Positions 22,159 to 30,231 of a DNA stretch of 36,752 nucleotides are shown here, one piece after another. Made by a program: the position numbers and the translations under genes. This DNA comes from Dehalococcoidales bacterium (GTDB lineage: Bacteria; Chloroflexota; Dehalococcoidia; Dehalococcoidales; UBA2162): positions 1 through 36,752 of the forward strand of contig JAUYHA010000186.1 of NCBI GenBank assembly GCA_030690265.1, read 5' to 3'. The stretch's first letter is position 1; every line of letters starts with the position of its first letter. The notes beneath the pieces are model-generated. The model was not told the origin of the DNA. It worked only from the letters and a program-made list of their open reading frames with translations, and searched no databases.

Positions 22159-24834
22159 TTATTTCTGCCCGTTTTTCTCTATCCTGACGGCGCAGACCTT
22201 GAACTCGGGTATTTTAGACGCCGGGTCAAGAGCTGGACTGGTAAGCACGTTGGTCGGGCTTTCGGCAAAGTGAAAGTCCATCGAAACCACCCCCACCGGA
22301 GAAGCGCCGGTCAGTCTGGCTCTAGCTACTACCTCTCCCCGGCGGGAGGTAACCTTTACCATTTCACCATCAGTGATGCCTAAGGATGAGGCATCAGCGG
22401 GATTTATATTTACCAGTTCTTCACCGAGCACCGTATTTAGCCCCTTTACCTTCCGGCTTAAGGTGCCGGTATGATACTGGAAGAGACTCCGCTCGGTAGT
22501 CAAAGTCAGGGGATACTTACTGTCGGGTAGTTCCACAGGTGGTTTATACTCCAGAGGCGTAAACCGCCCCTTGCCCCGGGTAAAAATCTGGTTGTGAAGG
22601 ATAGGAGTACCCGGGTGCTCCGCAGTTGGGCAGGGCCATTGCAAGCCGCCACTCTCCAGACGAGTGTAGGAAATACCTCCGTAGCTGGGGGTGAGGCTGG
22701 CAATCTCATCCATAATTTGCGATGGGTGCTTAAAGTCAAAACCCTTAGCTCCCATCTTCCGGGCAATTGAACAGGTAATTTCCCAGTCAGGTCTGGAACT
22801 GCCCAGCGGTTCAATCGCCTTCCTTACCTGCTGTATCCTCCGCTCGGTATTGGTAAAGGTGCCCTCTTTCTCGGCAAAGCTTGTTGCCGGTAGAACGACA
22901 TCAGCCAGCTCGGCTGTTTCAGTAAGAAAGATATCCTGAACGACAAAGAAGTCCAGCCTCTTTATGGCTTCCCTGACATGGTTGGCGTCAGGGTCACTGA
23001 GCACGGGGTTCTCCCCGATGAGATAAATTGCTTTTATTTGTTTTTTGTGAGCGGCGTCAAATATCTCGGTGAGGGTCAATCCCGGAGATGGATTCAGACT
23101 GGCTCCCCAGGCGGTCTCAAATTTCTGCCTGATATCCTCGTTAGGCACCGCCTGGTAACCGGGATAGACATTGGGCAGAGCCCCCATATCGCAGGCTCCC
23201 TGCACATTATTCTGACCCCGCAGGGGATTAACCCCGCTTGAAGGCTTGCCGATATTGCCGGTAAGCATTGCCAGGTTAGCTGTAGCCAGGACATTATCGG
23301 TGCCGTGGGAGTGCTGGGTAATGCCCATAGCGAAGAGAATAGCCGCCGGTTTGCTGGTGGCGTAGATGCGGGCAGCTTCAGCAATCTTTTCGCCGGGGAC
23401 GCCGGTAATCCGCTCCACCGTATCAAGGTCAAAGTCTTGCAGCGACCTCTGAAAAGCAGTAAATTCCTCACAGCGCTCCTCAATAAAAACCATGTCAAGC
23501 AGTCTCTCATCCACTATCACCTTCATCATCCCCATTAGTAGAGCGACATCAGTGCCCGGTTTATGCCTCAGCCACAGGTCAGCAAAGCGGACAAGTCCAA
23601 TCTCGCGGGGATTGGCGACAATGAGTTTTCCCCCATTACGGGTAGCTCTGACCAGCTCCAGGGCGATTACCGGGTGAGCCTGGCAGGTGTTGGTGCCAAT
23701 AGCCAGAATACAGGCGGCATCACCAATCTCATGGATAGAATTGGTCATCGCCCCGCTGCCGAAGGCGGCGGCCAGACCAGCCACGGTGGGGGAATGACAG
23801 AGGCGGGCACAGTGGTCAATATGGTTGGTGCCCAGCACCGCCCGGGCAAACTTCTGGGCAACATAATTATCCTCATTAGTGCCTTTAGCTGAAGAAATTA
23901 GGGCTAATTTATCTGCCCTGTAACTTGCCAGCTTGCTGGCAACCAGGTCCAGAGCTTCATCCCAGGTAGCCTCCTCAAATTTCCCCTTTCGCTTCACCAG
24001 GGGCACCGTCAGGCGCTCGGGGTGATGAACAAACTCCTGAATGCCAAAACGACCCTTGACGCAAGCTTGTCCCCTGTTGGCCTCATTTTCCGCATCGGGG
24101 ATGACCTCGATTATCTTATCTCCTTTAAGCTGTAGTTTCAGCTGACAGCCGACTCCACAATAAGGACAGGTGGTAAGCACCTCACGCTCTGCCAGACCCA
24201 GCCACTTGCGACTCCGCTCTGTCAGCGCTCCTGTCGGGCAAATATCAACACAGGCTCCGCAGAACTGGCAGCCGGATTCTGTTAGTGGTCGGTCGAAAGC
24301 GGTGCCCACCAGTGTCTGACTGCCCCGGTGGGTAAAAGCTATTGCCGCCGCCCCCCTCACTTCCTGGCAGACTCTAACGCAACGACCGCAGAGAATACAC
24401 AGGTTATAATCCCGGTCAAAGAAGGGGTCTTCTTTGTGTACCGGTAGTTTCTGGTAAGTACTGGGTAATGTTATCTCATCCATCTCAATATGGCTAGCCA
24501 CCTCCTGTAATTCACATCGCCCGTTGACCGGGCAGATGAGACATACATGGGGGTGCTCGGTTAAAAGCAGCTCTATAATACCTCGTCGGAACTCCTGAAG
24601 TGGTGACGTGTTTGTTCTCACCGCCATACCATCGCTAGCCGGTGTAGTACAGGCTGTAGGAAAGCCTCGCATCTTCTCAATCTCCACCACGCATAAACGG
24701 CAGCCTCCGTAGGGAGATAAGAATGGATGATAACATAATGTGGGTATATATATACCAGCCTCTTTGGCTGCTTCTAATACTGTCATTCCCTCTTTGGCTT
24801 CAACCTGCTGGTTATCTATGGTTAAGCTAATCAT
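22159..24834 (-). CDS. fdhA: Formate dehydrogenase catalytic subunit with NuoG-like N-terminus
   Basis: This is an 891-residue molybdenum/tungsten-bis-MGD oxidoreductase. In order: a 2Fe-2S domain (GGCRLCVVEIE with flanking Cys, about 1-80), the His-Cys3 cluster HPHVCLICPVNGRCELQ, two 4Fe-4S sites (CILCGRCVRVC and CQFCGACVDICP), the pterin-domain 4Fe-4S motif CPYCGVGC with a later RGQACVKG, and the catalytic region DHCARLCHSPTVAGL. The Cys before His is the metal ligand, so this is a Cys, not selenocysteine, enzyme. It probably oxidises formate (or reduces CO2), passing electrons to the NuoF/NuoE-like subunits encoded upstream. The ATG has a TTAGGAG site, 23 bases after the preceding stop. 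There is no Tat signal, so the enzyme is cytoplasmic. Confidence 0.9.
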   Translation of the reverse strand: MISLTIDNQQVEAKEGMTVLEAAKEAGIYIPTLCYHPFLSPYGGCRLCVVEIEKMRGFPTACTTPASDGMAVRTNTSPLQEFRRGIIELLLTEHPHVCLICPVNGRCELQEVASHIEMDEITLPSTYQKLPVHKEDPFFDRDYNLCILCGRCVRVCQEVRGAAAIAFTHRGSQTLVGTAFDRPLTESGCQFCGACVDICPTGALTERSRKWLGLAEREVLTTCPYCGVGCQLKLQLKGDKIIEVIPDAENEANRGQACVKGRFGIQEFVHHPERLTVPLVKRKGKFEEATWDEALDLVASKLASYRADKLALISSAKGTNEDNYVAQKFARAVLGTNHIDHCARLCHSPTVAGLAAAFGSGAMTNSIHEIGDAACILAIGTNTCQAHPVIALELVRATRNGGKLIVANPREIGLVRFADLWLRHKPGTDVALLMGMMKVIVDERLLDMVFIEERCEEFTAFQRSLQDFDLDTVERITGVPGEKIAEAARIYATSKPAAILFAMGITQHSHGTDNVLATANLAMLTGNIGKPSSGVNPLRGQNNVQGACDMGALPNVYPGYQAVPNEDIRQKFETAWGASLNPSPGLTLTEIFDAAHKKQIKAIYLIGENPVLSDPDANHVREAIKRLDFFVVQDIFLTETAELADVVLPATSFAEKEGTFTNTERRIQQVRKAIEPLGSSRPDWEITCSIARKMGAKGFDFKHPSQIMDEIASLTPSYGGISYTRLESGGLQWPCPTAEHPGTPILHNQIFTRGKGRFTPLEYKPPVELPDSKYPLTLTTERSLFQYHTGTLSRKVKGLNTVLGEELVNINPADASSLGITDGEMVKVTSRRGEVVARARLTGASPVGVVSMDFHFAESPTNVLTSPALDPASKIPEFKVCAVRIEKNGQK

Positions 24835-24857
24835 TCACTAGATACTCCTAAAATGGG

Positions 24858-27167
24858 TCATCTGGAGGACAGGGCTAGTCTTTGCATTTTAGATTCTGTC
24901 TTTTTCTCTGGTGGTGCGGGAGGTGGCGAAATTTCACACCTGAGGTGACACTGGAGACATCGGTCAGCCTCTTCGAGGGCTTCGGCTTCAGTGTAGCCGA
25001 ACTCTACCAGGCTGAAGTTAGTTTTTCGCTCTGCTACGGGGGCAAGAGATGTTGCGACAAGATGTTTATCGCCAAAACCTTCTCGCCGTCCCAGGTATAA
25101 GCTGCCGACATCCGGGTCAGCCAGCGTTTCTTCTATTTCCCCGTTACCTCCCAGGTATTTATCCATGGCGCTGGCGGATTTTCGGCCGGCGGCGATGGCT
25201 TCAATAACCGAGGTAGTCCCGGTTACAGCGTCGCCAGCGGCAAAAACACCTTCTTTACCGGTGGCTAAATTGGCATCGACCGCCACCGTGCGTCCTCTGA
25301 TGGTTCCAATATCACTGACACTCTTAATCAGGTCAAGTTCAGGCACCTGACCAACGGCGAAGATGACCGTATCCGCCGGTATGACATGCTCTGAACCGGC
25401 AACGACGTTAACACGAAGCCGGCCTGCTTCAAAATAAAAGGAGCTTACATCATGGCACTTAATTCCGCTAATATGCCCGTTGCCATCATCAACCATCCCG
25501 ATAAAAGTATGTGAGCAGTGATAGATGATGCCCTCTTCGGCGCCTTCTTCAACCTCGTTTTCGGAAGCCAGCATAGCATCCTCAGGCTCCAGACAGGCGA
25601 TATTAACTTCGCCAGCGCCCAGCCTCAGGGCAGTGCGGGCACAATCAAAAGCGACATTACCCCCTCCCAGCACCACAACCCTTTTCCCTATTTTAACCTC
25701 TTTACCCAGGCGCACATCCCTTAACAATGTGGTATTGACCAGCACCCCTTCAAGGTCGTTCCCGGTGATAGGTAGCTTTATCCCCTGGTGAGCTCCCACC
25801 GCCAGCAGAGTAGCGTTATATCCCTGCTCCAGGAGCGCATCAAGCGATTCAATTTTGCTGTTTAATTTAATCTCAACGCCGGCATTCCTTATTACATCTA
25901 TTTCAGCTTCAATTACTTCCGTAGGCAGGCGGTATTCAGGAATACCTACCCGGAGCATCCCTCCGGCTACAGGCAGAGACTCAAAGACGGTTACGCTGTG
26001 GCCAAGCTTGGCTAAATAATAAGCTGCGGTTAATCCGGCTGGGCCTGAGCCTACTATGGCTATCCGTTTACCAGTAGCAGGAGCAAACCTGGCTCTCTGT
26101 TTCCATGACCCATCATCATGCTCGACAGCAAAGCGCTTTAATAACCTTATTCCTATAGTTTCATTTAGCTGTATATGCCGGCACTCTTTCTGACAAAAAG
26201 CAAGGCAAACACGGCCCAGAACTGCCGGGAAGGGAATCTTCTCACGATTCACCGCTACCGCTTCGGCGTATTTCCCTTCTTTGATTAGACGAATATAGCG
26301 CGGGCAATCCACACCGGCCGGACAGGCAGCCCGGCAGGGAACCAGCTTCTTTTCACGCTCTGCGGGCTTAATGTTCCTGTCAGTTATGGCGCCGACAGGA
26401 CAGACCTCAGCACACATTCCACAGAAGACACATCCCGACTCTTTAAGGCTAGGACCCCTGGCTCCAACTATTACTTTACCATCTTGAAAAACATAGCCCA
26501 GAGCATCTGCCCCGCGTATATCCCGGCAGACCCGGACACACCGGGTGCAATTGATGCACAGATTGTAGTCCCGGTCAAAGAGAGGGGTCTTGTTGTCAAC
26601 AGGCTGCTCTTTAGCGGTATAGGGTAGCGGCCTGTCCTCTATTCCAATGTCAATATAATCAGCTACCTTCTGTAGTTCGCAGTGGTCATTCTTGGGGCAA
26701 AGCACACAACGTGCGGTTATGTGGACACTGCGTAAACATACATTAAAGGGTTTACAGATATCAAGATTATCGGCCTGGTCATAGCGGTCACAGGTAAGAC
26801 ATACATTGGGATGTTCAAAAAGAATAAGCTTTAGATTATCACGCCGTTTCTCTTCAACTTGCGGTGTGCCGGTATGAACCACCATACCCGCGGTGACCTC
26901 AGTATCGCAGGCAGTAGGCAGACCTTCCATACCTTCAATTTCCACGACACACAGTTGACAGCCTTCATATTCTTTCCCTGAATTATCATTCTTAAAGGGC
27001 TCAGCATTCCGGTAGATAATTTCACTGGTTTTAACCTCTTTTGATGAGGGTAAATCAGGATGAGAACATAAAGCAGGGATGTAAATATCAGCCGCCTGGG
27101 CTGCTTCCAATACTGTCATGCCTGCCTCGGCTTCAACTTGCCTATCATCAATGGTTAAAGTAATCAT
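24858..27167 (-). CDS. Iron-sulfur/FAD fusion: NuoG-like N-terminus plus GltD-like oxidoreductase
   Basis: The protein is 769 residues. The N-terminal 270 repeat the NuoG layout: 2Fe-2S domain (EGCQLCVVEIEGMEG), a cysteine-rich segment (HPNVCLTC, then RCVLCPKNDHCELQ), and two 4Fe-4S sites (CINCTRCVRVC, CVFCGMCAEVCP). The rest is GltD-like: N-terminal iron-sulfur helices (PCRAACPAGVDCPRYIRL, CLAFCQKECRH), an FAD Rossmann motif GSGPAGLTAAYYLAKLG, an NAD(P) Rossmann motif VVLGGGNVAFDCARTALRLG, and a closing GVFAAGDAVTG. It probably moves electrons between NAD(P)H and the iron-sulfur chain. It has about 35 extra cysteine-containing residues in the His-Cys region compared with the neighbouring FdhA. 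ATG 27167 lacks a strong ribosome-binding site. Confidence 0.9.
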   Translation of the reverse strand: MITLTIDDRQVEAEAGMTVLEAAQAADIYIPALCSHPDLPSSKEVKTSEIIYRNAEPFKNDNSGKEYEGCQLCVVEIEGMEGLPTACDTEVTAGMVVHTGTPQVEEKRRDNLKLILFEHPNVCLTCDRYDQADNLDICKPFNVCLRSVHITARCVLCPKNDHCELQKVADYIDIGIEDRPLPYTAKEQPVDNKTPLFDRDYNLCINCTRCVRVCRDIRGADALGYVFQDGKVIVGARGPSLKESGCVFCGMCAEVCPVGAITDRNIKPAEREKKLVPCRAACPAGVDCPRYIRLIKEGKYAEAVAVNREKIPFPAVLGRVCLAFCQKECRHIQLNETIGIRLLKRFAVEHDDGSWKQRARFAPATGKRIAIVGSGPAGLTAAYYLAKLGHSVTVFESLPVAGGMLRVGIPEYRLPTEVIEAEIDVIRNAGVEIKLNSKIESLDALLEQGYNATLLAVGAHQGIKLPITGNDLEGVLVNTTLLRDVRLGKEVKIGKRVVVLGGGNVAFDCARTALRLGAGEVNIACLEPEDAMLASENEVEEGAEEGIIYHCSHTFIGMVDDGNGHISGIKCHDVSSFYFEAGRLRVNVVAGSEHVIPADTVIFAVGQVPELDLIKSVSDIGTIRGRTVAVDANLATGKEGVFAAGDAVTGTTSVIEAIAAGRKSASAMDKYLGGNGEIEETLADPDVGSLYLGRREGFGDKHLVATSLAPVAERKTNFSLVEFGYTEAEALEEADRCLQCHLRCEISPPPAPPEKKTESKMQRLALSSR

Positions 27168-27194
27168 GCCACATCTAACCTCATCAAATAATCT

Positions 27195-29138
27195 TTAGGG
27201 TTTGTCTGAGTCCCCGGCGTTTCCCTTCGCTTTGGATACAGCTACCGGGATTGGTTGGCGAGGAACCTCTGGTGCCTCTCCAGAAACTTTCACTACCGCG
27301 CCAAATCGTTTAGGGCAAACGCTCAGGCAAATGTTACACTTGGTACACTTGTCCTGGTCAATAACATGCACCATCCTCTTGTCACCAACAATGGCATTGA
27401 CTGGGCAATTTCTCAAACAGATGAGACACCCTTCACATTTATCAGGGAGAATATAATAGGAAATTAGCTGGCTGCAGGCTAATGCTGGACATCGCTTCTC
27501 ATTTATATGAGCTTCGTATTCCTCACGGAAGTAACGAAGGGTGGTCAACACGGGGTTAGGTGCTGTCTGTCCCAGGCCACATAGGGAGGTAGATTTAACG
27601 AGCCGGGCCAGTTGCTCAAGGCGCTCAATATCTCCTGGCTGCCCCTCCCCCTGGCAGATACTTTCCAGCATATCGAGCATCTTTCTGGTGCCGACACGGC
27701 AGGGAACACACTTACCGCAGGATTCATTTTGACAGAAAGAAAGAAAAAACCTGGCCATATCAACCATACAGGTATCTTCATCAACAACCAGCATTCCCCC
27801 TGAACCCACTATGGAACCGGCCTGGGCTAAGTTTTCATAATCTACCGGGATGGTTGACAAGCTGGCAGGCAGACAACCGCCTGAGGGACCTCCGGTTAGC
27901 GTTGCCTTATAGAGCTTGTTACCGACTATTCCACCGCCAATCTCATAGATAATGTCTCCCAGGGGAATACCCATTGGTACCTCAATTAACCCGGTCCGCA
28001 CTATTTTACCAGCCAGAGCAAAGGTCTTGGTTCCTTTGCTTGTCTCCGTGCCGTAACTGGAGTACCACTCACCACCCCTTTGTAATATGGCTGAGACGTT
28101 TCCCCAGGTCTCCACATTATTGATATTGGTGGGCTTGCCCCATAAGCCGGCTTGAGCCGGGAAAGGAGGACGAGACCTGGGCATGCCTCTCTTACCTTCA
28201 ATAGACGCCATAAGGGCGGTTTCCTCTCCGCAGACAAAAGCGCCGGCACCTTCTTTAATGGTTAGGTTAAGGCTAAAGCCGGAACCAAGTATGTTATCTC
28301 CAAGTAAGCCAAGTTCTTTCATCTGGGCAAGGGCTATGTTTAAGCGCTCTATTGCCAGGGGATACTCCGCCCGGCAATAGATATAGCCGTGGCTTGCTCC
28401 GATGGCGTAGGCACCGATAAGCATGCCTTCCAATACGGCATGGGGGTCACCCTCCAGTAGCGCCCTATCCATAAAAGCCCCCGGGTCTCCTTCGTCAGCA
28501 TTACAAATTATGTATTTTTCATCGCCCGGTGAGCGCCGGCAAAATTCCCACTTCTGACCTGTGGGGAAGCCGGCCCCTCCTCTACCTCTTAATCCAGACT
28601 TTTTAACCTCCTCGATAACCTCTTCAGGAGTCATATCTAGTGCCTTGACTAAACCACTATAACCACCATTGGCAATGTACTGCTTTATATCTGCCGGGTC
28701 TATATGCCCGCAATTGCGTAATGATAGACGCACCTGAGGTTTGAGCACGGGTAATTCAAAAAGTTTAGGGATGCCATCAACACTACCTTCGCCTATAAAG
28801 CCCAGCGCCAGGTCAGGACGGGGGTTATCATTGATAATATAATCTTCTATTAGCTGAGGGACGATTTCGGGAGTGACATTGCCATAGCAAATACGGGGCT
28901 GATTTGGCTTAATTATATCTACTATAGGTTCGGCATAACAAAGCCCGATACAGCCCACCTGCATTACTATTGCCTCAATACCCAATCTGGATAATTCTCT
29001 ATCAATGGCCTCCATAACAGCCGTAGCTCCGGCGGCTCGACCGCAGGTGGCAGCACCCACAAAAATACGGGGTTTTTCACTCCGTTGCAAAGCTTCCCAT
29101 TCTGAGATGGCCTGGTTTCGGATTTCATCAAATGACAC
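27195..29138 (-). CDS. nuoF: NuoF-like NADH-binding flavoprotein subunit
   Basis: The 647-residue protein has an N-terminal thioredoxin-like 2Fe-2S domain (AATCGRAAGA, VGCIGLCYAEP; about residues 24-110), the FMN/NAD site GLRGRGGAGFPTGQKW, then CNADEGDPGAFMDR and GAGAFVCGEETALMASIEG, an SLBB segment, the 4Fe-4S motif ESCGKCVPCRVGTRKM with TSLCGLG, and a C-terminal 2[4Fe-4S] ferredoxin (CEGCLICLRNCP, CTKCNICLSVCP). This architecture is typical of HydB/NuoF subunits in soluble NAD-dependent hydrogenases and formate dehydrogenases. The GTG start at 29138 is preceded by AAGGAC. It lies 11 bases after nuoE in the operon and accepts or donates NADH electrons. Confidence 0.93.
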   Translation of the reverse strand: MSFDEIRNQAISEWEALQRSEKPRIFVGAATCGRAAGATAVMEAIDRELSRLGIEAIVMQVGCIGLCYAEPIVDIIKPNQPRICYGNVTPEIVPQLIEDYIINDNPRPDLALGFIGEGSVDGIPKLFELPVLKPQVRLSLRNCGHIDPADIKQYIANGGYSGLVKALDMTPEEVIEEVKKSGLRGRGGAGFPTGQKWEFCRRSPGDEKYIICNADEGDPGAFMDRALLEGDPHAVLEGMLIGAYAIGASHGYIYCRAEYPLAIERLNIALAQMKELGLLGDNILGSGFSLNLTIKEGAGAFVCGEETALMASIEGKRGMPRSRPPFPAQAGLWGKPTNINNVETWGNVSAILQRGGEWYSSYGTETSKGTKTFALAGKIVRTGLIEVPMGIPLGDIIYEIGGGIVGNKLYKATLTGGPSGGCLPASLSTIPVDYENLAQAGSIVGSGGMLVVDEDTCMVDMARFFLSFCQNESCGKCVPCRVGTRKMLDMLESICQGEGQPGDIERLEQLARLVKSTSLCGLGQTAPNPVLTTLRYFREEYEAHINEKRCPALACSQLISYYILPDKCEGCLICLRNCPVNAIVGDKRMVHVIDQDKCTKCNICLSVCPKRFGAVVKVSGEAPEVPRQPIPVAVSKAKGNAGDSDKP

Positions 29139-29149
29139 AGCTATGTCCT

Positions 29150-29599
29150 TTAATACTGAGCTAATAACTGTCTTACTTTGGCGGAGGTCATTCTACCATA
29201 GACAGTCTTATCCACCACTATGACCGGAGCTAAAGCACACGAACCAAAACAAGCCACTCTTTCAAGGCTAAATTTGTAATCATCAGTGATGGTTTTACCC
29301 GGTTCAATATTGAGATTGTCCTCTACTGTCTTCAGGATGCTCTTCCCGCCCTGCACATAACAGGCGGTGCCCTGGCAACACTTTATCGTGTGTTCCCCCT
29401 GCCGTTCAAATCGGAACTGGGCATAAAAACTGGCAACACCATAGATCTCATTCTTGGTTAGTCCTAAAAAATTGGCTATCTCTGAGATTATTTCCTCAGG
29501 AAGATAACCTATTTCCCCTTGAGCTTTCTGTAGAATGGGGATTAATGCTCCCTTTTGCCCTCGGTACGGGGCGATAGCCTCCGCTAGTTCTTCCAGCAA
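29150..29599 (-). CDS. nuoE: NuoE-like 2Fe-2S subunit
   Basis: This 149-residue thioredoxin-like ferredoxin has a helical N-terminus (GALIPILQKAQGEIGYLPEE) and the 2Fe-2S ligands in CCQGTACYVQGG and CFGSCALAPVI. The length is that of the family. It starts at TTG 29599 behind GAGGTGG. It heads the four-gene formate dehydrogenase operon and is directly preceded by a good promoter. Confidence 0.93.
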   Translation of the reverse strand: MLEELAEAIAPYRGQKGALIPILQKAQGEIGYLPEEIISEIANFLGLTKNEIYGVASFYAQFRFERQGEHTIKCCQGTACYVQGGKSILKTVEDNLNIEPGKTITDDYKFSLERVACFGSCALAPVIVVDKTVYGRMTSAKVRQLLAQY

Positions 29600-29637
29600 A
29601 TTCCCACCTCAAATCAGGATTACTCTGGCTACGACTA

Positions 29638-29667
29638 ATTTTACCTCTTCTCCTTGACCAAAGTCAA
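29638..29667 (-). promoter_or_regulatory. Promoter of the formate dehydrogenase operon
   Basis: On the minus strand TTGACT (29667-29662) and TAAAAT (29643-29638) are 18 bases apart, about 40 bases before the nuoE start. The position just after the terminator of the upstream gene fits. Confidence 0.7.
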
Positions 29668-29689
29668 CTTGAGTTCTCGTCGATGGGTG

Positions 29690-29729
29690 GTAAATAAAAC
29701 AGGGTCACTCCTGAAAGTGACCCTGTTTT
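29690..29729 (-). terminator. Rho-independent terminator
   Basis: A 13-base-pair perfect stem (AAAACAGGGTCAC, 29696-29708; GTGACCCTGTTTT, 29717-29729) with an 8-base loop ends in a T-rich tail on the minus strand. It ends the small TVTTV-repeat gene; its symmetry means it could also act on the plus strand. Confidence 0.85.
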
Positions 29730-29774
29730 ATAGACTAACTAATTCTGTCTTGTTTCTGCTAATGCCTTTACTTT

Positions 29775-30014
29775 TTAAAGCACCTCGGCAATTTTTACCG
29801 CAACGATAACAGCAAAGGCTATAATCAGGGGTAATATGCCGACACTGGCAAACTTGGCTAAACGGAGAGGAAAGGGGGAATTACTGGTGCTAGCCAGCTC
29901 CCGGGTAGCCAGAAAAGCTATTAAAGCAGCTACCGCAGCTATGCTTATTGCCGCCGTAATTCCCAGAGCGGCTACGGTGGTGACTGTTGTCACCGTGGTT
30001 ACAGTTGTTATCAT
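29775..30014 (-). CDS. Small membrane protein with TVTTV repeats (79 aa)
   Basis: The protein opens MITTVTTVTTVTTVAALG, three tandem TVT units, then has two membrane helices (about residues 15-38 and 58-77) linked by a short polar loop TRELASTSNSPFPLRLAKF. The ATG at 30014 has an AGGGGAG site and a terminator follows, so it is a single-gene unit. I have seen short proteins of this style in Chloroflexota but know no function. The repetitive N-terminus is encoded by imperfect GTGACTGTTGTC-type repeats. It could be a membrane-surface structural or sensor peptide. Confidence 0.65.
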   Translation of the reverse strand: MITTVTTVTTVTTVAALGITAAISIAAVAALIAFLATRELASTSNSPFPLRLAKFASVGILPLIIAFAVIVAVKIAEVL

Positions 30015-30231
30015 TTTTCTCCCCTTTTTAAGAAGTAAGGAAATTTTGTTACAAAATTGTTATTTTTCTGCCCCGAATTTTATTACCTTGTTATAACTTT
30101 TGTCTATACTAAAAGGGGTACCATAAACTCAGCACTTGTCAATTAGCCTCCATAATAGCAATTAAAAACACTCTTGTCAATAGGTATTTCACAATTTTTA
30201 ATTTCGAGGCAAAAATTCTTCAATAACCAGT

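Noticed and set aside
22159-24834. Selenocysteine in the formate dehydrogenase
   Set aside because: The ligand position is encoded by an ordinary Cys codon (LCHSPT) and no in-frame TGA occurs.
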